DNA of 64,000 nt from Acanthochromis polyacanthus (GCF_021347895.1 NC_067129.1:36592104-36656103); one strand, 5' to 3'. Shown: positions 46,811 to 61,469, counted from the first letter of the stretch. The notes: generated by a model from the sequence alone, not told the origin. Program-made: numbers and translations.

Positions 46811-47917
46811 ACATAAAGAGTAGACGCCGCTCGGGCTGCTGCACAGCGAGAAATACGGCCGCCCTCTTGGTTCGGTCAGCCGCTCCACTCAGCGCTGTTT
46901 GACAGCGCATTTAATCCATCTTAACTCTGAATATTAAACTGATTTTCATGCGTTTTTATTTTTATTTTTTGCTGCAAATGTCATACATGTAGCTATGATA
47001 CAGGACAAATGGTTCGGCGTATTTTAATATTCATAGCGGGATTAACAGTAATAGAATATTCTCATATTAAGCTCGACTGTAGACAGGTATTTTGCAAACA
47101 CTGTAAACACACACACACTAATATATGTTAGAGAAGCAGATAATGGCAGTAAAGTCAATTATTTTAATAATTTGAAGAGACAATATATGATTACGCTATA
47201 TATACATATATAAACAAAATACTGACTAATGAACACATATTTCTATATAAAACAATAGATAGAAGTTATATATCAGAGAAAATGAATATATATATAAATC
47301 ATAGATGGAGTATTAATATAATCAATATATCGGAGAAAATTATTATATAAATCATATATAGACTATCAATATAATTCATACATATATATTAAAAAAGATA
47401 TATCAGAAAATGATAATATATATATATATATATATATAGTTTTATGTAGAAATGTGTTCATTAGTCAGTATTTTGTTTATACATGTATATATGGCGTAAT
47501 CATATATTGTCTCTTCAAATTATTAAAATAATTGACTTTACTGCCATTATCTGCTTCTCTAACATATATTAGTGTGTGTGTGTTTACAGTGTTTGCAAAA
47601 TACCTGTCTACAGTCAAGCTTAATATCAGAATATTCTATTACCTATTATTATTATTATCTATTATTCCTGCTATGAATATTAAAATACGCCGAGCCATTT
47701 GTCCTGTATCATAGCTACACGTATGATGTTTGCATCAAAAAAATCAAAATCAAAACGCGTGAAAATCAGTTTAATATTCAGAGTTAAGATGGATTAAATG
47801 CGCTGTCAAACAGCGCTGAGTGGAGTGGCTGACCGGACCAAGATGGCGACCCCACCGCTTGTCAGCCCCAATGGACAGTAGCGGTTGATGCGGTGTCTAC
47901 CCTTTATTATGTCTATG
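46806..47917. repeat. Long foldback element with AT-rich centre
   Basis: Ends CATAGACATAAAGAGTAGAC and GTCTACCCTTTATTATGTCTATG form a TIR. The arms (about 46806-47255 and 47430-47917) are reverse complements over about 450 bases and close over an AT-rich centre with TATA runs. Flanked by CCTGCAAC (46798-46805) and CTTGCAAC (47918-47925), an 8-base duplication with one mismatch. Removing the element restores the hAT reading frame. Confidence 0.85.
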
Positions 47918-47995
47918 CTTGCAACAACCCAGTGGCATTGCTCCACAAGTTCCTCAACAGAAGAGGCTCACTCCCATGGTCGATCGGAAAGCACA

Positions 47996-48537
47996 CATAG
48001 TGATGACTTCATGTGGCTCATTCAAATTTGAATCCAGTATAAATATTTGGTTTCATCACGTTAGCATGACTTTGTGCTGTTTTTCGGGAGTGCCTAGAAG
48101 GTCCCATACAGACATTTTTTTAAGCCTTCATGTTTAAAGAATTCTAGGTGTCAGAGTTCACCAGAATGCACCATTTCAGCCTTTAAATTTCAAAGGTTTC
48201 TTGCATGGGAGGGGGGCCCCGCCTCCTCCCAAACCCTCCCCCCGGCTCGGTCGCTCCGCTCCCTCGCTTCCAAGGATTCACTTATTTGGTAATTTCCCAA
48301 TGACATGCCTGCTCATTAGATTCACCTGTCTCATTACACTCGCCTCTCTGTGTGTTTATAGTCCAGTCCTTCCTTTTGTCAGTTCATCTAATGTGTACCT
48401 CAAGCCACCGTAGGGCCAGTTGAAATTAAGCATACATGGTATCTGGCTTCACTAAACCTAACAACTTCAGTCAGGCTAAGCAGTCATACAAAGTCAAACA
48501 AGATTTTTTGAACCTCGCTAAGAAAGATTAAAAGAGG
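47996..48537. other. Unassigned sequence
   Basis: A G/C-rich stretch at about 48209-48275 (GGGAGGGGGGCCCCGCCTCC and CCCCCGGCTCGG) has the look of a repeat end. No gene. Confidence 0.35.
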
Positions 48538-48593
48538 TGGTGTTGGCGCCAGATGCTTCTTCTTCTTCTTTTCCTTTCGGCTTTTCCCTTCAG

Positions 48594-49900
48594 GGGTCGC
48601 CACAGCGAATCAATTGCCTCCATCTAACCCTGTCTTCTGCATCCTCTTCTCTCACACCAACTACCTTCATGTCCTCTTTAACCACATCCATAAACCTCCT
48701 CTTTGGTCTTCCTCTAGGCCTCCTGCCTGGCAGTGGGAAACTCAGCATCCTTCTACCAATATATTAACTCTCTCTCCTCTGGACATGTCCGAACCATCTC
48801 AGTCTGGGCTCTCTGACTTTATCTCCAAAGCCTCTAACATGTGCTGTCCCTCTGATGTACTCACTCCTGATCCTATCCATTCTGGTCACTCCCAAAGAGA
48901 ACCTCAGCATCTTCAGTTCTGCTACCTCCAGCTCTGCCTCCTGTCTTTTCCTCAGTGACACTGTCTCCAGACCAAACAACATGGCTGGTCTCACCACAGT
49001 TTTGTAAACCTTTCCTTTCATTTTAGCTGAAACTCTTCTATCACACATCACACCTGACACTTTTCTCCAGCCGTTCCAGCCTGCCTGTACACGCTTCTTC
49101 ACCTCTTTTCCACACTCTCCATTGCTCTGGACTGTTGACCCTAAGTACTTAAAATCCTCCACCTTCTTGATCTCTTCTCCCTGTAACCTCACTCTTCCAC
49201 TTGGGTCCCTCTCATTCACACACAGATACTCCGTCTTGCTGCGGCTAACCTTCATTCCTCTTCTTTCTAGGGCAAACCTCCATGCCTCGAGTTTTTCCTC
49301 CACCTGTTCCCTGCTCTCACTACAGATCACAATGTCATCTGCAAACATCATAGTCCATGGAGACTCCTGTCTAACCTCGTCTTTCATCCTGTCCATCACC
49401 ATAGCAAACAAGAAGGGGCTCAGAGCTGATCCCTGATGTAGTTCCACCTCTAGCTTGAACTCTTCTGTCACACCTACAGCACACCTCACCACTGTCTTAC
49501 AGTCCTCATACATGTCCTGCACCACTCTAACATACTTCTCTGCCACTCCAGACTCCTTCATACAAAACCACAGTTCCTCTCTGGGCACCCTGTCATAAGC
49601 TTTCTCCAGATCTACAAAGACACAATGCAGCTCCTTCTGACCTTCTCTGTACTTCTCTATCAACATCCTCAAAGCAAATATTGCATCTGTTATACTCTTT
49701 CTTGGCATGAAACCATACTGCTGCTCACAGATGTTCACCTCTGCCCTTAGTCAAGCTTCAACTACTCTTTCCCATAGCTTCATCGTGTGGCTCATCAGCT
49801 TTATTCCTCTGTAGTTGCCACAACTCTGCACATCTCCCTTGTTCTTAAAGATGGGCACCAGCACACTTCTCCTCCATTCCTCGGGCATCTTCTCACTATC
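48594..49900 (-). pseudogene. RTE-like LINE reverse transcriptase
   Basis: The main minus frame 49738-48764 is 324 codons. It includes QQYGFMPRKSITDAIFALRM, HCVFVDLEKAYDRVPREELW (catalytic Asp of motif A), ELHQGSALSPFLFAMVMDRM, PWTMMFADDIVICSESREQV (FADD box, catalytic Asp pair), MKVSRSKTEYLCVN, FKYLGSTVQSNGECGKEVKK, and the C-terminal LRWFGHVQRRES. A TAA after RRES (about 48762-48764) separates it from the last YIGRRM... segment that runs to near 48594. Upstream of 49738 a further stop (TGA-type change at 49751) splits off the SEKMPEEWRRSVLVPIFKN segment. Otherwise the domain is well preserved. Confidence 0.88.
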
Positions 49901-50283
49901 TACACACGTGGACAAAATTGTTGGTACCCCTCAGTTAAAGAAGGAAAAACCCACAATTCTCACTGAAATCACTTGAAACTCACAAAAGTAACAATAAATA
50001 AAAATTTATTGAAAATTAAATAATCAAAAACAGCCATTACTTTTGAATTGTTGATTAACATAATTATTTTAAAAAACAAACTAATGAAACAGGCCTGGAC
50101 AAAAATGATGGTACCTCTATAAAAGATTGAAAACTATTTGACCAGAGTGACATGATTAACTCAGGTGTGTCATTTAATTGACATCACAGGTGTTTCCAAA
50201 CTCATAATCAGTCAGTCTGCCTATTTAAAGGGAGACAAGTAGTCACCCTGCTGTTTGGTGAAAAGGTGTGTACCACACTGAAC

Positions 50284-51945
<1,662 letters not shown>

Positions 51946-52166
51946 GTTATGGGTACCATCATTTTTGTCCAGCCCTATTTCATTAGTTTGTTTTTTTAAA
52001 TAATTATGTTAATCAACAATTCAAAAGTGATGGCTGATTTTGATTATTTAATTTTCAATAAATTTTTATTTATTGTTACTTTTGTGAGTTTCAAGTGATT
52101 TCAGTGAGAATTGTGGGTTTTTCCTTCTTTAACTGAGGGGTACCAACAATTTTGTCCACGTGTGTA

Positions 52167-53196
52167 AGCTGACATTCTTTATTAGAATTCCCTGTTAAGA
52201 GCCAGCGAGGGCAGTGCTACACGTCAGTGGTGACGTGCAGGGAAACAAAAAGTGGACAAGCCGAAACAGGACGGACAGGGACTAGCAAGCAGTGCTATTA
52301 CATCTGAAGAATATCAGGTGCTGTGTTATTCCTGACTATTAATTACCCATCAATAAGACAAACAAACAAACACAAAAAAACAGAAAAACCAAACAAAAAA
52401 ATAAATAAATGAATAAATAACCAAACAGTACTGAACACCATAGTTGTGTGAGTGGAATAAGCCAGAAGAAAATACTAGAGAAAAGATACTAGAGAAAAGG
52501 AGAGTGGGTTTAGTGTGAGTTTAGACTCTGGAGAATCTCAGCACATTCTGGTGGGTCCCATCACTGCTCAACAGTGGTACTCGACAGGAGCTGGTGAGAC
52601 CTGATCAAGCATGCACATGGTAGTGTGAAGGACCCCAAAGCCCAGAACAGCTATCACGGCAATGCAGGGCCAAGCCGACAGGGTGAGAGATTAACATTCA
52701 TCAGTAACGGAGTTCTGTGAAGGAACATTAATGTAGATTCATTTCTATCTGCTGATAATCAACGAACTGCACCTCCCGACAGCAGTTATCGATTCGTTAT
52801 GATTGATCAGCTGTGACCTGCAGGACACTTAGCTACAGCTAACAGTTTACTAATTTATGACACTAACAACCCTGGTTTAGCATCAGTGTAAACACAAAGT
52901 TTGGAAACGTAACCTGAGATTTACAGAACAACTTTAAAACATGTTAGAACATGTTTATATCAGAGGTTACAGTCTGATGTTAACTTACAGTAACTTCAGC
53001 TACAGTTACGCATGTCACTGCTTTATGTGTGATATTGTCCAGGTGTAAAGAAGAGTACAGCTACTTACAAAAATGACTTTAACACTTACCTGTACAGTTT
53101 AGCTTGACTTTTGGAGGCTAATGTTGTTAGCCGCAGCTTCGGTAAACAGCATATCCGGTAAATGAAGGCGGGACAGGAAGTCTTTGGCTCTCAGTC
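52167..53196. other. Unassigned sequence
   Basis: No gene or repeat pair recognised. A poly-A rich stretch (AAACAAACAAACAC and AAATAAATAAATG words) at about 52360-52420. Confidence 0.4.
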
Positions 53197-53204
53197 AGTC
53201 TGAC

Positions 53205-54546
53205 CAGAGCCCTAGAGATAGTAAGAGTTGCGACACTCATGCTCTCGCAGCGGTGTGGTCACGTGGTTCATGTCAGCCTGAGTAGTTCCAAACAGGCAGC
53301 GCTGTCATTTCCTTCTATGGGACTGAGAGCGGCAATTATATTTCACGGTAAAAAAGGAATAAAATCACACCTCCAAGTACTTGTTTGATTATTAATTCAT
53401 TGGAGTATGTATGTAAATGTCAGTTTTACATTTTGAGCCATTAGGTGACATATTAAAGACACTTTTGGGGTTTTGGAGGGAATGTTTCACATTCGTGTTA
53501 GCATGGAAAATCGACTTTTACACAGAAATGTAAGATGATTGAAGATGTTAATTTTTGCCCAGCTGGATTATTGTATTTCCAGACAATGTCTATATTTCTC
53601 TGATTCACTTACCCGTAGTCTGGGAGTTATTGAAAAGCAGAGTAACAACAGTCCATTCAGCAGATAGTGTCCAGCCACTTCTGATGAGGCAGGAGTTGAC
53701 TCACTATAACCATTTTAAGACATACACAAAATATATATTCAAGAATAACAACTCATTATGCTTTGATGAATGAAATAGTATGTTTTATTGACAATGGGAG
53801 AAACAACAACATGTTATTTTTTACTTAGTACTCTTTGATGAGGGTCTTCGTGTCTTCAGTGAGGGCTCTCGGGATATTGGCGGATAGATAGATACGATAG
53901 ATATTAATAAATATATTTGTTAAATACTTACAAGTATAAGTTTATGCATTATAAAGGGTCTCATATAAAGGATGTAGTCTTGACAATTAAAAAGAGGTAG
54001 CGATGTAGCTAGGCAGCTTTCAAAGAAGAGCTAACAAGCACATGGCAATGCCTGAAAGTCGGTCATCTGCCAATATTCACAAATACAGATTAATGTATGC
54101 ACCACAAAGGGCTTCTCATATAATATAAAGACGTTAAAATTAAAAAGAGGTAGCGACTCATCAACAATTAATCCATCAATATATCCCTGGAGATAACTTC
54201 ACAGCTAACAGCAGAGTCGAGCTAAAAAAAAGTAGCAGAAATTCGGTCGTCTACCAAGATAAAAAATATATATAATTACGCTGCGCAAATACAAATAAAG
54301 CTCAGCATATGCATCATAAAGAGCCTCTGACAAAATATGGGCAGTTGACAATTCAAAAGAGGTAGGCATTTCATCAACTTATCTCCACATATACTCAACG
54401 ACCTGCAGTGCAAATGAACGGTGGCTATCACTGTCGAAGCGGTGCTAGGAACTAAACAAGCCTCCACAACCCGGAAGTAGACCGGAAGAAAGTGTACAAC
54501 GGCACCCTATGGGGGTGTCGCAACTCTTACTATCTCTCGGGCTCTG
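53205..54546. mobile_element. Non-autonomous hAT element with exact 8-bp target duplication
   Basis: Left end CAGAGCCCTAGAGATAGTAA and right end TTACTATCTCTCGGGCTCTG; TIR of about 32 bases including AGAGTTGCGACAC. Perfect target duplication AGTCTGAC at 53197-53204 and 54547-54554. 1,342 bases without transposase; repeated words ('aaagaggtagcga', 'cggtcgtctaccaa') in the right half show internal duplications of about 120-190 bases. Confidence 0.92.
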
Positions 54547-54554
54547 AGTCTGAC

Positions 54555-57500
54555 CAATCACTGCTCTCTGGCTCCGCCCTTGTTGATGTCACTGGCTCCA
54601 AAAATCCAAGATGTCACCCAGGAAGTAGCAAAATCTGGGCTTCATTTTGTCAGTGCAGAAACCAGTGGGTGACGTCACGGTAGCTACGTCCATCTTTATA
54701 TACAGTCTGTGGTTGTAATAGGCTAGCTCACCGGCTCAGTATCTTCCTGTCTGCACTGTGATCACCAGGTTGAGTCCAAGCCGGACCTCCAACTCTCTGT
54801 TGAGAAACGCACATCAGCTCAGTAGCTTGTTTTACGCTTAAGGCAGGAACAGACTGACAGAGCCACGGGAGAAATAAAAGTTATGCTTTGCACCACTATG
54901 GCTCACACAATAGCTACTTGTGCTAATTAAAGTGACAAAAAACTTATTGGTTATCGTTCACTCGCATCAAAGCGACCACTTGAAATTTTAACTGGCACAC
55001 TCAATAAAAGGTTGCATGCGTGACTATTTTGGTTGCAGTCTGGAGCCATGCTAGATCTTGTGCTAGCGCGAATAATGTGCACTATTTTCACAATGATGTA
55101 AGGAGAGGTTGAATTTAGCCCATTTATGCCAGTGATAAGAGATGATATCAAAGCTAAAAACAGTGAGCTTCCCCATTTGGATGCGTGTTTCTTCTGGTCA
55201 GACTCAACACCTTCAAGCATGCTTACTAAGGTTATCATGCTGACTGCATTATGTTGAGCAAATACTTCGACCATAAAGCCTTACTCTGAATAAATACAGC
55301 ATAGCGTTGACGTAAGTAGAATACACTACAAGAGAGAAGTAGCTGTTGAAAATAAAACGTATTTAGTTTAGCCAGCCAGTCCATGGGTTCCTCTCATCAT
55401 TAACAACGGAGCAAACAAGCTGCTGCACAAACTAACATCCAACTTGACGTGGCCTGTTGAAGTTGGTCAAAACTTACAAGCTGTTGTCAATAAGAATGTT
55501 TGCTTTCAAAGTCAACATTGTAATTATGAAGGGTTTTGACTTGTTTGTACCTAGAGGAAAAGTCCTGAAGTCTGGAGAGAGTTGCGGACATCTGGGCGCA
55601 TCAAACCGAAGTCAAAATGTCCACTGCAGCTCCTCTGCAAAAGTCTGTTTCTCAATATGCGTTCTTGTCCGTACTTGCGTTCTCGCTTACTCGTGAAACA
55701 TCATCAGATGGAGACCAAGTACTGTTCCAATTCAGAGAACGCATCTGACCGAGAACGCATGAAATAGCTGGAAGTGTTCTCATTCCGTCCACATTTGTCT
55801 AGACTGCATCGGACCAGACTTGTGCTGACTTGGGGCGGTCCAATAACCCATAATGCATTTCGCGCCGACCATCGGGAAAGGCTGAGGACGAAACTTTCAG
55901 AGGAAACACAAGTTTTTTGGGGAATACTACTGTTATTATGATACAAAATCTAGTTTTCAGGTTATTTCAAGCGAGAAAGTAGTTGTGTAAACATCAAATA
56001 TGGGGCTGCCAACTTTTGACCAGACTTTAGAGTGAGATTTGGTTTGTGCGGCATGCTGATGCAGGGTCTGGGCGTCTTCCCCCAGAAAATTTTGAAAATG
56101 ACGGATCCTATTTCCTGCATTCTGGTGTATTTTATTACTGGTGCATTTTGCCTGTTAAAATGTTATTATTAAGACAACATTAAGGGATAATTAAAAAACA
56201 AACAAACATTGAGCTTAAAAAAAAGCATGAGCAGGCAGTATTTAAAATGATTCTTCATGTAAAATATGGATGAAAGTTCTGTGGCTGGATGTACACAACA
56301 CATTTCAGTATTTTCCATAAATATATGCATAATTGAAATAACTCCAGCAACCACTTTGTAACATTTGTCTTGGAGGATTCTAATGCACACACTCAACAGC
56401 TTCAAGTTGACCACATCAGCCAACTAAACAATAAAAAGTGCTGAAGCAAAAACAAAACATATCTTCATAACTTTAATTATCCATTCACTGAACAGATTTA
56501 CAATCAGGCACTAAACTCTGTCCCACAGGAGCAGCTCTCACGTACTGCTGAGTGAACGGTTGATAGTAGACAGCCGGGCGGCGGACCGGTGGAACAGCGG
56601 CATACCACCACCGGAACTTTTACCAGTACTGCATACCGCCACCAGATTTTTTGCCGGTATGCAGTACCGAACCGTACCGGCTAATTTTCACCCCTGCTGT
56701 GAATACTAAGAACAGAGAATAATAAATTGTTGAAACAGTTGGTCTGTCCTTCTGTAATTGAAAGCTAAACAGGAAATGATTCACTGAGGATGTCGTCCAT
56801 TCAATCTGCTTCTTCACAACCAGATGAGGTTTTCCTTCTTTTGGCTTCACTCAGAAGATCCTCACAGTGAACATGAGACACCTGAGATGAAGACAGACGT
56901 CATAGTATCAGCATCAACAGCAGAGGTTCATTTTAAAGTGACCCTGGAAAGATTTCCTATTTCATGTAGTTTTCTAAACACTAAAAGACAGAAAGGCTTT
57001 AGTCACTTTAGCTTTAGGGGAGAGGATTTTATTATCCAGCTTATATGTGCTGTAATTTGAATGTAACAACTGTTGTGTTTATCATTATTTGGTCATATTT
57101 GGGGAGATTTTTTTTCCAATATGCACAGCAGGAATATGTACTACAACATGTGAATCAGTCATTAAACAACGTTAATCATTAGAGAGTAGATTTAGTGTTT
57201 CCTCCAGTTTAACTACAGAGATTCAGCAGATATTCAGGACTACTGACAACACAGAACCTTACTGTTTTAATCACATTTAGGTTTCTCTAAATGTTACATT
57301 AATGTGAACCAGCATCTCCACTGACAGTTTTATCAACTAAATGTGCCACATTACACTAACACAACACACTTCAGCTGTTTACATGACACACAACACAAAC
57401 ATCGTTAACTTAATGCTATGTTAGCTTTAGTTAGGCTACGACGGAGCAGCTAGCTCGGTTAGCATCAATAATTCACATTAATGCTAATATTTACGCTTTT

Positions 57501-58354
57501 CTCTGGTCAACACACACAAATAAACTCCACCAACATCTGGAGTGCATGGCACACATTATATCTAACACTAAAGCTGCATATGGAGTGCATTAAAAGCAGT
57601 ATCGATAAGAAAATAAACACTTGCCGAACTATCAGAGTCCCTTCAACGTCTGCTGGTAGGATCAGTCGAAGGTAGAAAACTGGTAAAAACAAGCCAATGG
57701 CAGAAAAACTGTCTGTGGAGAAGATTCTGCTGCTCCACTGATAAATAAACCAACAGTTATGTTATCAGAATTAAATCCAAATGAGGAGAACAGAGTCTCA
57801 GCTGCATTCTCCAGATGACCTGTTAGTCATTCCAGACCGGACTGTCAGTCAAGTAACCCTGCTCCCTGACCTCACAAAACTTTAACGCTTTATTAAAAAG
57901 TCAATATTAATTTATTTTAAGATCGGCCACCTGATCTCTCATTTTGATCATGAAAACTGCCGAAAAAAAATCATGAGCTGTCGAAAAGCAGTCTATCAAA
58001 TTTTAGTGTTTCCCGTGATGAATTGGGGTCTATGGAGTCCGAGCTTTTTGGAGCCAGCCCCTGGCGGACGGTGTGATATTGGAAGTTTTTGGCACTTCTG
58101 TGTTGGCTTCATTTTTGGAGTCAGATGCTATGTCCATCTTTGTATACAGTCTATGAGCTGAACACTGTTGTTGACAAGAACTGGAGCATAGAAAAGCTCA
58201 CTGAAAGCTTGGATCTTATGAGTGGCTTGAATGACAACTTTAGACCCCTTAGGAGCTTTGGCGCAACGTTTTTCGTAAAGATCAGAAAGGTCATGCGAAT
58301 CAGATAGGGAATCAGACACTTTACCCACACTGCCCCTCTCCCGGTGTGGGTTAT
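54555..58354. other. Unassigned region with scattered MITE ends
   Basis: The same terminal signature, 'gtccatctttatatacagtct' at about 54689 and 'gtccatctttgtatacagtc' at about 58133, marks ends of a common fish MITE whose partners are not clear. At 56560-56690 a GC-rich end (ACCGTACCGGCTAATTTTCA then CCCCTG) looks like a hAT terminus. No supported gene in 3.8 kb. Confidence 0.4.
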
Positions 58355-59045
58355 CTAGTTTAACTGTTGGTTCTGTCTGACAGCATTGTCACTGTGCTGA
58401 AGACAGCGTTGGCTGTTCCACTGTGGACAGTCTTTTTTCCAGTGACCAGGAGATAAGCATTTGAGACATCTGTTTTCACGTCTGCAGTGAGACAAGGTAG
58501 AATGATCAAGACTCTCACAAACCCTACACAACTTCTGAGAAGGCCGAGGCAATGTGGTTCACTTACTGAGGTTCGTTGTCACCTGTGTCTGTTGTGTGAC
58601 TAGTCTGTCCAACAGGTCATTGTCGACAATGGTAACAGTAGATGGAGCCGTATTGGCGGCCCCTTTTCATTGTGGACAGCAACATCATAGACCACAGGCC
58701 CATGGCACTGAGAACGAACCTCTTGTGCTGCTGCATTTGGTTTAAGCAACCTCGTTGTGGCAGCCCTCATTCTTTTCTCCAGCATATGCTCATCAAGTCT
58801 CTCTTGTATTTCACAAGCTGACCATTTCCCTGCAGCTTCAAATTTGAAAACACTGGAGAGAGACTGATCAGGACAGTGTTTGATGAACATCATGCTGACC
58901 TCATGGCCTGGGTCTTCGATGCTGCAGCCCTCTCTCTTTAAGCATTCATCCGTCACATTCACTGTCTTATTCAACCTGATCCAATACTCCATGGCGTCCT
59001 CACCTGGCATGGGCAGAGTGTTGTAGAAATCTGCAGATGAACTGA
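58355..59045 (-). pseudogene. LTR-retrotransposon gag, copy A (zinc-knuckle part)
   Basis: Minus-strand frames 59010-58600 and 58552-58355. The first has the gag-type block PMPGEDAMEYWIRLNKTVNV and later WSACEIQERLDEHM; the second has CRVCESLDHSTLSHC and RCLKCLSPGHWKKDC, cysteine/histidine knuckles that bind nucleic acid in gag proteins (the CLKCLSPGHWKKDC unit fits CX2CX4HX4C). A frameshift lies between. Superfamily (Gypsy-like or other) is not decidable from this alone. Confidence 0.75.
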
Positions 59046-59298
59046 GGCGGTGACATCATCAAATACGCCGGTGTTCCAATTGCACTTTAGCTTCGATGCG
59101 TTCTTGCGTTCATGCAAGTCTGGATTTGCTAGAACAAGTTCGTTCTCGCCAAGTACGTGAGTACAGACTGGCGTACTTGGAATTGGGAAATGGCCAAAGT
59201 CTTTTACCGGTCAAAATAGCAGGTGGTCAAAGGGCAGTGGGCGGAGTGTCACCACAAAACATAACTATTTCATTAATTTCCATCATGACTGATACATG

Positions 59299-59889
59299 TG
59301 TAACGGGTGTATGTGGGTTCCTCTGCAAGTCCGCCTTCACACCCTTTATTGTTGTCTTGCGTTGTGTTCTTTTCCTTTTCTTGTCGTGCCGTAAATAAAC
59401 AGACAGGCCTGCAAGATGCTGCTAAACATACTTTTAATTCCCGTCTCTCCAACCTACAGTTAATGCCCACTAATCATATGTCCATACGCCGCTCCATCTC
59501 TCTAACGTGCAGATAATGTCCCTTAATCATGTGACCATACCGCCGCTCCATCTTTTCTTAACGTGGAAATAATGTCCATTCATCTCATGACGATCTCCAA
59601 CGTAAAAAATCCATTCGGCCTGTGTCGATCTTCAATGTAAAACGTCCGATTGGCTGTATGTATCTTCTTGATTCGTCGATCCGACGTTCGGTCCTCACTT
59701 CCAGCGCATAGTCATGACCTCATCAAAAAACACGATTCTCTTAGAGACGGTAATAACTCCGACAGCAATGAAAAATAGAATACATTTTAGACACAGAATA
59801 CAAAACAAAACAATTGTTTACATGAATTTTTTTGAAAGTTGGTGGAATTTCATATATGAAAATACAGCTATTATTTCAACCTGGTTACA
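59299..59889 (-). mobile_element. Probable LTR between the two gag copies
   Basis: Bounded by TGTAAC at 59299 and GTTACA at 59889, the short inverted TG...CA ends of an LTR. On the minus strand an AATAAA-type signal (plus-strand CTTTATT at about 59343) lies about 45 bases before the 3' end, as expected for a minus-oriented LTR. No target duplication flanks it, so it may be the inner border of a rearranged element rather than a solo LTR. Confidence 0.45.
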
Positions 59890-59979
59890 TTCACCCTTCC
59901 TGAAATTCACCAACACCACAAATTTGCATGAAAAACACAAAAGCATAATGTCCATTCAGGCAAGAAAAATCCTGGCACT

Positions 59980-61416
59980 CATGGTCTGGGTCCACCGATG
60001 CTGCGGCCCTCTCTTTTTAAGCATTTATCTGCCACATCCACTGTCTTATTCAACCTGATCCAATACTCCATGGCATCCTCACCTGGCATGGGCAGAGTGT
60101 TGTAGAAATCTGCTAGTGGCATGCTCGAATACCTGAGTTCACTGAAGTGCTGCTTTAAGACAAAATAATGTGAGGATCAGCAATATGGTCAATAGAGGTG
60201 TTGTACGTACCTTTACCCTCAGCACATCACCAGCCTTGCCCATAAGCCTTGCTAAGATTTCTTATGACTGTTCGTGGACTGGGATAGCACGTTTCTTCAA
60301 ATACAGAGTCATAAGGTTTTGCCAGTCATGAATTGTAAAGCTATCATCACCTCTGAACATAGGCGGTTCTCTCGTATCCGAGTTCAGAACTACATTAACA
60401 CTTGGGAGCTGTCATGGTTCCTTCCTCCTCTGTTGCGCCTCTGGCTGCACCGTTGTTCTGGCCTCAATGGCCCCAGCTGCGAAGGGGAACGTAGCTGGAT
60501 TTGATCAGTCATCAGCTGTGGATAAAGCCGGGTTCGCCCTTCCCCTCTCCGCCAGATCATAGCGTCAGCTACCAGTTCTCATCTGTCTGCCTGCACGTCA
60601 GCCTGTTCCGCCGGGCTACCGTTAGCCGCAGCTGCTGGCATCTGGAGTGAGCTGCTAAGAAGTGGAGCAGATACCGCCAGCTCCTTCCCCAGAACTCTGT
60701 GTGCACTCCCGTGCTTCACCTCGCCCCCCTCAACAGCCATCCTTTGTCTGCTTGAGCACGTCTCCCCTCAGACGCCAATTCCCCGAGCCTGCCTGCGCCT
60801 CCCGCCTTAGTTTATCATGTTGTGAGTTTGGCCGTTTTGTTGATTTTGGTCTAATCTATGGCTATGTGCATCCTTAATTCCTCCTGTTGTGTTGCTTACG
60901 AGAAGATTTTGGGTTTTGGTTATTTCTAAGTTTATTTGGCTTGACCCTGGTTTAGTCAATACTCTCCTTCAGGCGTTTTGCTGTCAGCCTTATTGGTTTA
61001 AAAAACAGTTTTATTTGATCTGTCTCTTCCTGCTCTTTCGTGTCTGCACTCTGGGGTCAAACCTCCAGCCTCTGTGACAGGAGCGTCGTCTCCACTGACT
61101 GTGCAGAAGCTTCAGTGCTCTGTGTGCTCCTGTCTAACTGTAGCTGAGCAGAAATGGACTTACCTAGCTTCTCAGCTAACTGTGTGATAAGAGAGTTCAA
61201 GTCTGTGCTCTGATCAACCTGCCTCGGCATGGTGTGACCAACATGTCTTGTGGAAGTTAGTTTTGGAGTGTCAAACACTGAGTCTCGAAATTCTGGTGTT
61301 CTGACCTCCAGAGGTAAAGTAAGAACCCCTCCACCAACACCAAACTGGTTATCATAAGTCTCATGATCAACATTCTCACCTTCCTTGTCAAGGAAATACA
61401 TCCCTCCCTCTGCCAT
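59980..61416 (-). pseudogene. LTR-retrotransposon gag, copy B (N-terminal part), split by a solo LTR
   Basis: The minus frame from 61416 (MAEGGMYFLDKEGENVDHET) runs to a long Gln/Ser-rich segment ending at the solo LTR; after it the reading continues through PPMFRGDDSFTIHDWQNLMT and reaches the same FYNTLPMPGEDAMEYWIRLN block found in copy A (60113-59985). Stops are present. About 130 bases (58906-59038 and 59980-60112) are shared between copies A and B. Confidence 0.7.
60410..61079 (+). mobile_element. Solo LTR in the gag sequence
   Basis: Starts TGTCATGGTTCCTTCC and ends CCTCTGTGACA (TGTCA...TGACA), 670 bases, with an exact 5-bp duplication GGAGC at 60405-60409 and 61080-61084. The interior is LTR-like (no ORF, T-rich second half). 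The gag frame can be followed on both sides, so it was inserted later and reduced to one LTR by recombination. Orientation is set as plus because its 3' end resembles the CTCCAGCCTCTGTGACA ends of fish LTRs. Confidence 0.85.
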
Positions 61417-61469
61417 GGTACTATCACTCACCACATGGGAAGGGAAAAAAAGAAAAAAGTGCAAACGAT

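Larger units (their letters stand above)
46386..47995 (+). mobile_element. hAT-type element, partial, with BED-finger ORF and inserted foldback (copy 1)
   Basis: From 46386 to 46805 and 47918 to about 47995 this is one hAT element 5' region, homologous to 61967-62400 on the other strand. A foldback sits between. Both hAT ends are absent here. Confidence 0.75.
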
